This document shows positions 1 to 9,685 of a stretch of DNA of 64,000 nt, piece after piece. Origin of the DNA: Akebia trifoliata (taxonomy: Eukaryota; Streptophyta; Magnoliopsida; Ranunculales; Lardizabalaceae); NCBI GenBank assembly GCA_017979445.1, contig CM030713.1, forward strand, positions 26,767,163 to 26,831,162, read 5' to 3'. Position numbers and translations under genes: made by a program. The notes beneath the pieces were generated by a model. The model was given only the letters and a program-made list of their open reading frames with translations. It was not told the DNA's origin and ran no database searches. Each line of letters starts with the position of its first letter. The stretch's first letter is position 1.

Positions 1-49
1 TTCTTCAATATCATTAGCATGAGCATCACCGTTGTTATTATCATGACTA

Positions 50-330
50 CTATCATCGTCATTAACGTTAAATCATCATTTCCATCACTATCATCATCAT
101 CATCACCAGCACCACCACCATTACCATCACCATCACCATCACCATCATTGTTGATATCATCATCTTCAAGAGGTTGAAAGACGATTGGGAAGAGAAATCA
201 AGGGTTTTTAAGTCATTTTTCTAATAGATAAAATGCCTCCTTAACCTTGGCGCCCACTTACTCATGATACCCACCTTAAAGACAATATGCCTCGTTGGAT
301 GCAATTAATTCATTTTTTTCTTTCAAGTTC
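50..330. repeat. TCA/ATC-rich repeat, copy 1
   Basis: A (TCA)n/(ATC)n tract is followed by a unique tail containing gaagagaaatcaagg. The same arrangement, tract then tail, recurs twice near 1640-2300, so this is the first of three diverged copies of a larger unit. No gene is visible in it. Confidence 0.6.
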
Positions 331-356
331 TCAATGCACCAACCCAACAGCTTATC

Positions 357-562
357 AAACTCATTACTTCTTCTTCTTATTCTCTCTCTCTCTCTCACAC
401 ACACATTTCTTCTTCTTTGCATCTAAAAAGGTTAGGATAAATTACACTTTGACCCCCTAAAATTTGGTGTAATTTCATTTTGACTCCCTAATATTTTTTA
501 TACTTGCACTTACCTTGCCCCCCCCCCCTATCAAACTCATTACTTCTTCTTCTTCTTCTTCT

Positions 563-616
<54 letters not shown>

Positions 617-736
617 CTTCTTCTTTGCATCTAAAAAGGTTAGGGCAAATTACACTTTGACCCCCTGAAATTTGGTGTAATTTCATTTTGACTCCCTAAT
701 ATTTTTGATACTTGCACTTCCCTTCCCCCCCCCCCC
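357..736. repeat. Tandem duplication with CT and poly-C tracts
   Basis: Two direct copies of roughly 180-200 bp lie side by side, about 357-530 and 533-736. Each holds a CTT/CT microsatellite, then the start of a TIR (aaattacactttgacccc), then a run of C. The CT tract is much longer in the second copy. The duplication includes the left terminus of the element at 435-1036. Confidence 0.8.
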
Positions 737-1036
737 TAGTTGTCCATCAAATTGCCATCAACCTAACTGTTAGGTTACTTTTATAAAGACCATTTTGCAT
801 TTTTTAAAATGTTTTCTCTTTTTATAAATAAAAATATGCCTATGAAAAAATAGGTTCAATGAATGCTTAAATAATTTTTATTTTAAAACTTAATTTTTTA
901 ATAAGAGGGTATAATAATAAAATAACAATTGAATTTTAACCTCGTTAGTGAAAGAGGAGGTAAGTGCAATTATTAAAACATTAGAGGGTCAAAATGGAAT
1001 TATGCCAAATTATAGGGGTCAAAGTGTAATTTATCC
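435..1036. mobile_element. Mutator-type MITE with long TIRs
   Basis: Inverted repeats of about 80 bp bound this segment: the left one starts ggataaattacactttgacc at 435 and the right one ends with its near-complement ggtcaaagtgtaatttatcc at 1036. The flanking 9-mers are similar (aaaaggtta at 426-434, agaaggttt at 1037-1045, 7 of 9 identical), which fits the 9-bp target duplication of Mutator-like elements. There is no coding capacity. A second internal copy of the left terminus near 640-720 comes from the local tandem duplication. Confidence 0.72.
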
Positions 1037-1639
1037 AGAAGGTTTCAATGAGGATTTTAGGCTTTGATTTTACTTATTTATTTTACCCTAACACCTCCAA
1101 TCGAGTCGAAGACATTCACAGGATAAAATTATGTTTGGTAGGTACTTAGAAAATTTTATTTTGTAATGTTTGGTAGGTATCTATCGAATCAGTTTTGTAA
1201 TATTCGAAAGGTAAACTATCTATCGAATCAATTTTGTAATGTTTGGTAATATTCAGTACGTAGCTACCGAATTTGCTAAAACAAGTTCAATCTAAATCTA
1301 CCTAACAAAATCTATCAAAAAATCTCTAAGTTCTTCGATTCAAAATCATCATTTTGGAGGTTTAATTGTGATTTTCCTTCTTCCTTGGTGATTAAATGTA
1401 AAATAAAATAAGAAATTAAAAAAGAAAATTTTAAAAAAAAAACCTAATTTCCATTTATTCAACCTCTCATAAAACTCAAAAGACAATGAATAGAGAAGAA
1501 GAGAGAGAGAGAGAGACAGAATAGGTAGAAGAAGAAAAAGAAGTGGGTTTTCTTGGTAGGTTATGGCGGGTGCATGAGTAAACACAAAAAAATAAAAAAA
1601 TGGGTACAATCAACCACTTTGGTGTGGCAAATAGCGCCT

Positions 1640-2300
1640 CCCCTACTGTTCCTCATCATTATCATTACCATGGTTATGATCATTAGTTGCATAATCACCA
1701 TGATCATCATGATCTTTCTCAGCATCATCATAGTCACCATTGCAATAATCATTATCATTGTCTTTGTTATAATCATCATTAGCGTCACCATCATTCCAAG
1801 AGGTTAAAGATGATTTGGAAGAAAAATAAGAAGTTTTCGATCTTTTTTTCACAAGTGAAGATTGAGATCAAGGGGCATCCTGGGTGTGTCAAATATTCAC
1901 CAAAACATGTAGGGGCCATTTTAAGAACATGATATCAATGGCGTGCGCATGCAACCATCATCATTGTCTTTGTTATAATCATCATCATCACCACCATGAA
2001 CATGGTTGTCATCATCGTTGTCAACATCATTGTCTTCATTATCGTCCTCATCATCATCATCTCCATTACAATCATCATCAGGACCATAATCATTGTTGTT
2101 TCATCATCACTAGCATCATCATCTCCAAGAGGTGGAAGATGATTGGGAAGAAGAATCCAGGGGTTTTAAGTCAGTATCTATTACTCTATAACAGAAGATT
2201 GAGATCAAGGGACGTATCACAATTTTAAAAACATAAGCGTATTTCAAATATTCATTAAAACATGGAGGCGCCATTTTAAAAACATAGCACCGATGCTTTA
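1640..2300. repeat. TCA-rich repeat copies 2 and 3, then GT microsatellite
   Basis: Two more copies of the (TCA)n unit seen at 50-330. Each ends in a tail of the type aagaggtggaagatgattgg followed by a ccattttaa-aacat segment. A (GT)n run follows near 2309-2330. Apparent His-, Ile- or Asp-rich reading frames here are translations of the triplet repeat and not genes. Confidence 0.6.
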
Positions 2301-3033
2301 GAGAGAGTGTGTGTGTGTGTGTGTGTTTGTGAGGTCTAGATCAAACTATCCTCATATCTCTTGTTTTAATCCTTCAATTGAAAATTTTTCAAGCTTCTTT
2401 TAGTTGCAGATAAACATGGGCTCAAATCTTGCTAGTAAGATAATGAATGTTGTTTGTGATGGGTGGTTGTGGGGGTGGGATGGTAACAATAGTATAGATG
2501 AAGTTTCCAGAGTGTTGGTCACAGTGCTCGTGGCTTCCTGGTACGCATGGGTGAGCAAGAAATCAATGAAAGGGAAGTTACACTAGCACCCTTGTGCCAG
2601 GCTTACCGTTAGTCGGAAATCTCCCATTTCTTGAAGCCGGCCTTCACCAATACTTTGCCAAATTGGCTCAAGTTTATGGTCCAATCGTGAAACTCAAACT
2701 GGGTAATAAATTATGCGGATTGAGCTCACCTACACTAGCAAAAGAGGTCCTTTGAGACCACAACATTACCTTCTCCAACCATAATGCACCCATTGCAGCA
2801 TTAGCCATCACGTACGGTGGGGTTGACATTATATGGAGTCCAAATAGCCCAATGTGGCAAATGCTTCAAAAGGTACTCGTACGGGAGATGTTGAGTAACG
2901 TGATCTCAATGCTTGTTACACCCTCCAAGAACAAGAGGTTCGACAAACTGTCAGAGATGTGTATGCTAGCTAATAGCATCACAACCAAACCAATTAACAT
3001 TGGTGAGAAAATGTTTCTAACCACTCTTGACGT

Positions 3034-3275
3034 TGAAAGAAATCAATATTCTCTTTTCTATATATTGAAGGGAGAGGGATATATACATATATATACAACA
3101 CAGAGACCAATTTTGAATCCTAAATTAAAGCCTATACATTGTCATTGCCTAATTTACATTGCAATATAAATGGAAATCTAGACAATAAAAGTTGACTGTG
3201 CATAATTCAAGGAGATCACAGATTTTATGCACTGACTGTCTTTATATTCCTTAACAGTCTTTACATTCCTTAACA
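3034..3275 (-). repeat. 3' LTR of copia element 1
   Basis: 242 bp, TG...CA in window orientation. It matches 7691-7932 except at four transitions. The pol stop codon (3270-3272) lies in its first bases as read on the minus strand. Confidence 0.95.
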
Positions 3276-6200
3276 CTCCCCCTCAAGTTTGGAATGTATG
3301 TTGATAATTCCTAACTTGCCAAGTAAAGTTGAGAATTGTGACAAGCTCAATGGCTTTGTAAAAATGTCGGCTGGCTGATGTGATGTGGATATGTGAGTTG
3401 TTTTGATCATTCCTTCTTGAATCTTTTCTCGTATGAGATGACAATCAATTTCTATGTGTTTTGTTCGCTCATGGAAAATCGGATTTGAAGCAATGTGGAG
3501 TGCTGCTTGATTGTCACAATATAGATTTGCAGGATGTGAATGTTTGATGCCCAAATCTTGTAGAATGTATTTCAACCAAGTAATCTCACAACAAGTTGCA
3601 GCCATGGATCGATATTCAGCTTCTGCACTGGATCCCGACACCGTGGTTTGCTTTTTGGTTTTCCAAGAAATTAATGATTTGCCAAGAAATATGCAGTATC
3701 CAGTAACTGATCGTCGAGTGTCACGACACCTAGCCCAATCTGCATCGCAAAAAGCATTTAATTTGATGGAACTAGTTCTAGGAAGAAAAATTCCTTGGTC
3801 TGGTGTGTGTTTAACATAACGCAACACACGATGAGCTGCTTCTAAATGTGGAACTCGTGGCTTGTCCATAAATTGGCTTAGAATGTGGACTGCATACGCT
3901 AAGTCGGGCCGTGTGATGGTCAAGTAAATTAGCCGCCCAACAAGTCTTCGATATGAAGAAGGATCACTAATATAGTCACCATCTAACTCATTGAGAGACA
4001 AGTTTTGTTCCATGGGAAAAGAGGCTAGTTTTGCACCAAGGTATCCAGCATCCTCAAGAATTTCAAGAGCATACTTCCGTTGTGAAAGAGCAATGCCCTT
4101 ATTAGATCGAGCAACCTCTATGCCTAGGAAGTATTTTAATTGTCCAAGATCCTTCAATTTAAAATGATCCTTTAAAAACAACTTGGTATCTTCAATATCT
4201 TGTAGGTTATTTCCTGCCAAAATAACATCATCTACATAAATAAGGAGAGCAGTGAATTTACCGCCTTGGGATCGGACGAATAATGAATAATCAGTTTTGG
4301 ATTGTTGATAGCCGGCTTGTTTGAGAGCTGTTGAAAGTTTGATAAACCATTGACGAGAAGCTTGTTTGAGACCGTATAATGATTTGTGAAGTTTGCAAAC
4401 TCGTGTCTTCCCCTTTCGTCCGAAACCAGGGGGTAAAGACATGTAAACATCTTCATCAAGGTCTCCATATAAGAAAGCATTATTGACATCGAGTTGATGA
4501 AAGTGCCAATGTTGAGTTGATGCCACAGCAAGAAGGAGACGAACAGTCACAAGTTTGGCAACTGGAGCAAAAGTCTCATGGTAATCTAGTCCTTCTATTT
4601 GACTGTATCCTTTTGCTACCAATCGAGCTTTATAACGTTCAACAGTACCATCGGGTTTGAATTTGATCTTGTATACCCATCTGCATCCAACCAGCTTCTT
4701 CCCAGGAGGTAATGGTTGGAGAGACCATGTTTCATTAGCCTTGAGAGCAGTAAGCTCTTGTTGCATGGCAAGACGCCATTTATGGTCACGGACTACCTGT
4801 TCAAAGGATCGTGGTTCTGTTTCGACTGAAATGGAAATGGTGAAGGCATGGTGTTTGGTTGATAATTTATCATAAGAAAGCACATGAGATAATGGGTGAG
4901 TGATACCTGTAAGTCCAGTCAACACCGAGTTAGATGATGAAACATTCCTTGAAGGAAGAGAAATACCAACATGATACTCACGAAGATAACCAGGTGCTTG
5001 TGTAGTACGTGTCATCCGCGAGGGAGGAATTTGTGTGGTAGGGGAGAAGGACGATGTGGGTGACAAAGAGGATGGTATTGGGGAATTTGGGGCAACGAAG
5101 TGAGTTGGAGAGTTAGGTTCTGGTGAAAATGGTTCGATGTTGGAATTGGAAGGAGAAGGTGAATTGGAGATGTCATCATCATATGTTGGTAATTGGTTAT
5201 GAGGAAGCACCATTGGAGAACTTGTAATGGAAGAAGGAGAAGGAAAAATGGTCTCATGAAAGGAAACATCACGTGAAATAAAGATTTTACCGGTTGAGAG
5301 ATCATAAATCCAATATCCCTTTTGACCATATGGGTACCCAAGGAAGAGACAACGTGTGGCTCTAGCATCAAATTTTGTGGGGCAATGATGGTGTGTGGAT
5401 GCGAAACATAAGCACCCAAAAACTCGTAAATGATCATAGGTGGGCTGTTTGTGAAAAATCATCTCAAAAGGTGTTTTGCCTTTAAGTACTAGTGTAGGAG
5501 TTTGGTTGATGAGATAGGTGGCAACTAAGATAGCATCCCCCCAAAATTGCTTAGGAAGATTAGCTTGAAATAATAAGGCCCGTGCCACATTAAGAAGGTG
5601 ACGGTGTTTTCGTTCAGCTACTCCATTTTGTTGTGGGGTGGAGACACAACTAGTTTGATGAATGATTCCCTTTTCTGAATAAAATTTTGTCATTGTGAAT
5701 TCGGAACCATTATCACTGCGAAGAATTTTAACTTTCAAGGAAAATTGTGTCTCAACTAGATTGATGAATGTGGTGATGTATTTTTGGGTGTCTAATTTAT
5801 GATGCATCAAATAAACCCATGTGCATCGAGTATGATCATCAACAATAGTGAGAAAGTACCGTGCCCCATTGATTGTAGGAATATGGTACCCTCCCCAGAT
5901 ATCAACATGAATTAATTCAAATGGTGCATGAGTATTGATAGAACTTAATGGGAATTTAGAACGAGCCTGTTTAGCTAATGGGCAAATTAAACAATCGTCA
6001 ATATCACAAAAAATCATGTCTATGACGGAATGAGAAATCGAACGAAGATTTTTATTTGAAGGATGACCAAGGCGTTGATGCCAAAGTCTCGGGGAATGAC
6101 AAACTGTTGCGGTGACTGAGCTGCATCTGATTTTCTTCGGAGTATCAAGGTAGTAAAGTCCACTTCGTTCAGTTCCCGTACCAATCATCTTCCCCGATCG

Positions 6201-6392
6201 TTGGTCCTGAAGCATACAAACATCATTAGTAAATATAGCAAGACAATGGGAACTTCGAACAAGCTTGCTAATAGAAATCAGGTTTAATTTAAAAGTTGGA
6301 ACACAAAGCACATTATGCAATGCAAAATCGTCAAAATGGATGCTGCCTATATGTGTGACAGCAGCCACTGCTCCATTAGGAAGATGGACAGT
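3270..6392 (-). CDS. Copia pol: protease C-terminus, integrase, RT, RNase H
   Basis: An open frame of about 1040 codons in the same frame as the upstream gag, separated from it only by a TGA. In order it shows the integrase zinc finger (WHQRLGH ... CLICPLAKQ), the catalytic core residues (VDIWGG, VDDHTR and the SDNGSEF / QQNGVAERKH block carrying Asp and Glu), reverse transcriptase (WVYKIKFKPDG, QLDVNNAFLYGDL, and the active site YVDDVILAG) and RNase H (FCDADWARC, SSAEAEYRS, YCDNQAALHIA). The end of the frame reaches into the 3' LTR. It would copy and integrate the element in virus-like particles. Without suppression of the TGA it would not be made as part of the polyprotein. Confidence 0.93.
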   Translation of the reverse strand, partial: TVHLPNGAVAAVTHIGSIHFDDFALHNVLCVPTFKLNLISISKLVRSSHCLAIFTNDVCMLQDQRSGKMIGTGTERSGLYYLDTPKKIRCSSVTATVCHSPRLWHQRLGHPSNKNLRSISHSVIDMIFCDIDDCLICPLAKQARSKFPLSSINTHAPFELIHVDIWGGYHIPTINGARYFLTIVDDHTRCTWVYLMHHKLDTQKYITTFINLVETQFSLKVKILRSDNGSEFTMTKFYSEKGIIHQTSCVSTPQQNGVAERKHRHLLNVARALLFQANLPKQFWGDAILVATYLINQTPTLVLKGKTPFEMIFHKQPTYDHLRVFGCLCFASTHHHCPTKFDARATRCLFLGYPYGQKGYWIYDLSTGKIFISRDVSFHETIFPSPSSITSSPMVLPHNQLPTYDDDISNSPSPSNSNIEPFSPEPNSPTHFVAPNSPIPSSLSPTSSFSPTTQIPPSRMTRTTQAPGYLREYHVGISLPSRNVSSSNSVLTGLTGITHPLSHVLSYDKLSTKHHAFTISISVETEPRSFEQVVRDHKWRLAMQQELTALKANETWSLQPLPPGKKLVGCRWVYKIKFKPDGTVERYKARLVAKGYSQIEGLDYHETFAPVAKLVTVRLLLAVASTQHWHFHQLDVNNAFLYGDLDEDVYMSLPPGFGRKGKTRVCKLHKSLYGLKQASRQWFIKLSTALKQAGYQQSKTDYSLFVRSQGGKFTALLIYVDDVILAGNNLQDIEDTKLFLKDHFKLKDLGQLKYFLGIEVARSNKGIALSQRKYALEILEDAGYLGAKLASFPMEQNLSLNELDGDYISDPSSYRRLVGRLIYLTITRPDLAYAVHILSQFMDKPRVPHLEAAHRVLRYVKHTPDQGIFLPRTSSIKLNAFCDADWARCRDTRRSVTGYCIFLGKSLISWKTKKQTTVSGSSAEAEYRSMAATCCEITWLKYILQDLGIKHSHPANLYCDNQAALHIASNPIFHERTKHIEIDCHLIREKIQEGMIKTTHISTSHQPADIFTKPLSLSQFSTLLGKLGIINIHSKLEGEC
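3276..3290 (-). promoter_or_regulatory. Polypurine tract of copia element 1
   Basis: On the minus strand AAACTTGAGGGGGAG directly abuts the 3' LTR, where the plus-strand primer of an LTR element should be. It overlaps the end of the polyprotein frame. Confidence 0.85.
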
Positions 6393-7625
6393 TCAGTTGG
6401 TAACTGGAGAATTTGTAGTTAACAAATCAGGGGAGCAAATCATGTGATCTGTGGCTCCTGTGTCAAGTATCCAACACATTCCTTCACCAAAAACAGAGGC
6501 ACAAAAGGTTGTACCTGAGAGGTCACTCATAGCGGATGCACTACCAACATGATTAGCCATGGAATTAGGCTTATTGCTGTTGAGAAGTGTCATTAGATTT
6601 TGGTACTGTTCTGTTGTGAGGGTGAAGGAGGTGGGAGGTGTTGCTGTATTGCCATCAGCATGATTGATCTTAGAGGAAGAGTTCTTACGCTCTTGTTGAT
6701 CAGGTTTACCACCGACAGAGTTCATCTTCTGCAACTTCCGGCACACATCAATGGTGTGACCTTTCCAGCCGCAATAATCACACTTAAGATGTGCTCGGCA
6801 AGTCTCTAAGGTGTGCCCAAATTTGTCACAAATTTCACACTTCAAATGAGGATTCTTTTGTGTGAAATTTTTTCCAAAATTCCGTGGGTTGTTCCTTACA
6901 GCAAAAGCTGTAATGTCAGACACGGGTGCACTTCCCTTTGATACTGCTCGTTGTCTTTCATCCTGGAGAATAAGAGAATGAGCTTTGTTAACTGTGGGAA
7001 GTGGATCCATTAGTAGAATTTGTCCCCGAACTGCAGCGTAGGCTTCATTAAGGCCCATGAGAAACTTCATAGTCTTTTGACTTTGTTGAAACTGCAGAAC
7101 CTCTCTCACAGTGCCGCAAGTGCAAGTTGGAATAGAGCACAGTGTGTCTCGTTCATCCCAAAGACCCTTCAGCTTGATGTAATAAGCACCAATGGTCATG
7201 CTGTCCTGTTTACAATCATGGATTGCTTCTTCAACATGAAAGAGATGGACACTATTGATGCGTGAAAAACGCTCCTTCAAGTCAGTCCAAATTTCATGAG
7301 CAACCTCGTTGTATATTACACTTGCTCCAATATCATGTGAGATTGAATTGAGAAGCCATGATTTCACGAGATTCTTGCAACGCGTCCATTGTTGGAGTTC
7401 TGTGGTGGATGTGGTTGGCGGTTTTTGAATGGTTCCATTGATGAAGCCTTCTTTGTTTTTTATGCTGAGAGCCATGAGCATGGCACGGCTCCAGGTGCTG
7501 TAGTTTTCTTCATTCAATAATTGAGTGACAAGCACAACTCCAGGTTGATCGGAGTGGTGAAGGTAAAGAGGATAGTTCGGATTGTCATATTTGTCATCTG
7601 TAGGCTTGGTTTGCTTTTCTGCCAT
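6393..7625 (-). CDS. Copia gag and start of protease
   Basis: A 410-residue frame starting at the ATG at 7625, just inside the primer-binding site. The N-terminal half is a gag-type capsid region (NYSTWSRAM, KTMKFLMGLNEAY). Two consecutive CCHC zinc knuckles follow, CEICDKFGHTLETC and CDYCGWKGHTIDVC, which bind RNA. Near the C-terminus the aspartic protease active site ILDTGATDHM is present. The frame then stops at TGA (6393-6395) inside the protease domain, and the same frame continues on the far side as pol. This could be an inactivating point mutation or, less likely, a read-through stop. Confidence 0.93.
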   Translation of the reverse strand: MAEKQTKPTDDKYDNPNYPLYLHHSDQPGVVLVTQLLNEENYSTWSRAMLMALSIKNKEGFINGTIQKPPTTSTTELQQWTRCKNLVKSWLLNSISHDIGASVIYNEVAHEIWTDLKERFSRINSVHLFHVEEAIHDCKQDSMTIGAYYIKLKGLWDERDTLCSIPTCTCGTVREVLQFQQSQKTMKFLMGLNEAYAAVRGQILLMDPLPTVNKAHSLILQDERQRAVSKGSAPVSDITAFAVRNNPRNFGKNFTQKNPHLKCEICDKFGHTLETCRAHLKCDYCGWKGHTIDVCRKLQKMNSVGGKPDQQERKNSSSKINHADGNTATPPTSFTLTTEQYQNLMTLLNSNKPNSMANHVGSASAMSDLSGTTFCASVFGEGMCWILDTGATDHMICSPDLLTTNSPVTN

Positions 7626-7678
7626 AGATATTGGCTAGAAGAAGAAAGGGAAAAACTAAGGTTGTCAAGAGCATTACT

Positions 7679-7690
7679 GCTCTGATACCA
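7679..7690 (-). promoter_or_regulatory. Primer-binding site, initiator tRNA-Met type
   Basis: On the minus strand TGGTATCAGAGC follows the 5' LTR directly. This is the classical plant copia site complementary to the 3' end of initiator methionine tRNA, where minus-strand synthesis starts. Confidence 0.93.
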
Positions 7691-7932
7691 TGAAAGAAAT
7701 CAATATTCTCTTTTCTATATATTGAAGGGAGAGGGATATATACATATATATACAGCACAGAGACCAATTTTGAATCCTAAATTAAAGCCCATACACTGTC
7801 ATTGCCTAATTTACATTGCAATATAAATGGAAATCCAGACAATAAAAGTTGACTGTGCATAATTCAAGGAGATCACAGATTTTATGCACTGACTGTCTTT
7901 ATATTCCTTAACAGTCTTTACATTCCTTAACA
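7691..7932 (-). repeat. 5' LTR of copia element 1
   Basis: 242 bp, same ends as the copy at 3034-3275. It is followed by the right copy of the GACGT target duplication. The element promoter would lie here and read leftwards, antisense to the P450. Confidence 0.95.
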
Positions 7933-8275
7933 GACGTGATAACAAGCATGTTATGGGGTAGTATACTTATAGGGAAGGAGAAGAATAGTGTTCAGTCTGA
8001 GTTTCAACAGGTGGCGGGGGAGATCGTTGAATTGTTGGGGAAACCAAGTGTTTATGATCTCTTTCCAGTCCTTGCAAGATTTGATCGAAAAAGCTGTTGT
8101 CGCGGTTTGATCAGATCTTCAATTCAGTCATAGATCAATGGGTGAAAGCGGATGCAGCGGACGAAGCTCGAAACAAAGAAAGCAAAGATTTTCTGCATTT
8201 TCTTTGGATCTCATGGAGCAGACCGAGGATGATAAAACACCATTGACTGTAACCAATGTCAAGGCCTTGTCAATG

Positions 8276-9066
8276 GTGTATATTTCTCTCCCAAACTCTA
8301 GATTAGTTCATTACATTCAAGGATTTTATTTTATTTTTTTTTATTTTTATTTTTTATTTTTTATTTTTTTTTTTTATTTTTTATTTTTGTGTATCCCCAC
8401 CCCACGCACCACCCCCTCAGAAAGTCCTATGTGCAATTGGTTGAGTCGAGGGTCAATTGGACCTTCTCGAGGGTTGCCCCAAGGAATTCATTGCTTCGTG
8501 AAACACTTGACCTACCCTCTTATCAAGGCTCAGCTTAAAACTAGGCCAACCCCTTGGGGTTAATCACATTTAAGGATGATTTTCACCGTCAACCCATAAA
8601 TCATTGATGGTTAAAGTCATCTAATTGAATCAATTTCCGGTTTGGTTGCTTGACGATGAAGTGTGGTAGGGGAGGGTTGGGATTGACACCACCCAATAAA
8701 GGTGGAAGCCTTATATACACATCATCCTCAAAAGCCTTATAGTTTTGAGGTCGCATAAACAAATCTTATTCTTCCATTCCACTTAGTTCAAAATTAGAAC
8801 GCTCTAGCATGTAGGAATGAAATGTCCAGTCAATATTCATGTTAGGAAATGATGAATTTTGCATCAGCTGTTAGCCCGTCGCAACCCTCCTTTATATGGG
8901 CTTGGGGGCGGAAATTTAGTGTAGAGGAAATTCTTCACAGGCAGAGTTGGAGAATCCGTTCTCCACCCAATAAATTTTTCCATCAATTTCACAGTCTTAG
9001 GAATCCAAATGTTAGCCATAAGAATGTTGAATTTCAGCTGCTTTACCTTCATGTTGTTGTTCACAG
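8276..9066 (+). other. Intron of the P450 pseudogene
   Basis: Donor GTGTAT follows KALSM and acceptor CACAG precedes the DIVVGGTDTT exon. It contains a long T-rich (TTTTA)n-like run near 8320-8390 and no other recognisable feature. Confidence 0.8.
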
Positions 9067-9685
9067 GACATCGTTGTGGGAGGGACTGACACAACATCAA
9101 CCACATTGGAGTGGGCGATATCGGAGATGATGTTGCCTCCCTAGATAATGAGAAAGGCCCAAGCAGAATTAGAGGAAGTAGTAAGTATGGATAACATGGT
9201 AGAAGAGTCTCATGGGTCTAAGTTCCATTGGATGCAGTAGTGAAGGAGAGACCCTTGAGGTTACACCCGCTGGTCCCATTCTTGGTTCCCCATTGCCTCT
9301 CTTGCACGATAGGTGGGTGTACTGTCCCCCAAGGTACAAGAGTCCTTTTAACGTGTGGGCAATGCAAAGGGACCCCGAAGTGTGGGACAATCCATTAGAG
9401 TTTTGACCGGAGAGGTTCTTAGGTGATGGTAACAGATGTGATTACAGCGGTAACAATTTTAGTAACCTTCCATTTGGGTCTGGGAGGAGCATGTGTGTGG
9501 GAATTTCTCTAGCAGAAAGGATGCTAACACATGTATTAGCATCTATGCTGCATTCATTCAAGTGGCAATTGCCAGAAGGAACTAAGCTTGATCTTTCAGA
9601 CAAGTGCAGTTTGGCTCTAAAGAAAACGTTACCACTTGTTGCCATCCCTACTCCAAGATTATCGAACCCTGAGTTTTACAAATAA

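Larger units (their letters stand above)
3034..7932 (-). mobile_element. Ty1/copia LTR retrotransposon, nearly intact
   Basis: A 4899-bp copia element inserted antisense into P450 exon 1. It has 242-bp LTRs beginning TG and ending CA, a perfect 5-bp target duplication GACGT (3029-3033 and 7933-7937), a primer-binding site matching initiator tRNA-Met, and a polypurine tract next to the 3' LTR. The domain order gag, protease, integrase, reverse transcriptase, RNase H is the copia order. The two LTRs differ at only 4 of 242 positions, all transitions, so the insertion is recent relative to the other elements here. The only coding lesion I can see is one TGA at 6393-6395. Confidence 0.97.
2416..9685 (+). 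pseudogene. Cytochrome P450 pseudogene, CYP706-like
   Basis: This is a two-exon microsomal P450 (heme mono-oxygenase) relic. Exon 1 is 2416-8275, interrupted by the copia element at 3034-7932. Exon 2 is 9067-9685, after a 791-bp GT-AG intron. Visible landmarks in order are the proline-rich hinge PGLPLVGNLPF, the I-helix GGTDTT, the K-helix ETLRLHP, the PERFLGDG region and the heme loop FGSGRSMCVG with its cysteine. The C-terminus is PTPRLSNPEFYK. The VGGTDTTSTT and PTPRLSNPE wording resembles CYP706; CYP76 is the alternative. Lesions besides the transposon are a frameshift near 2585, an in-frame TGA after AKEVL, further shifts around 8100-8160, a stop near 9143, a stop at about 9238 and one after NPLEF. 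Removing the element and one target duplication rejoins the frame exactly (TLD-VITSMLW). It is not expected to make protein. Confidence 0.9.

Noticed and set aside
1884..2228. His-rich reading frame
   Set aside because: It is a translation of the (TCA)n/(ATC)n triplet repeat, and other frames of the same tract give equally long Ile-, Met- or Asp-rich peptides.
3511..3819. Plus-strand open frames within the copia element at 3034-7932
   Set aside because: They are antisense shadows of the intact pol frame on the minus strand.
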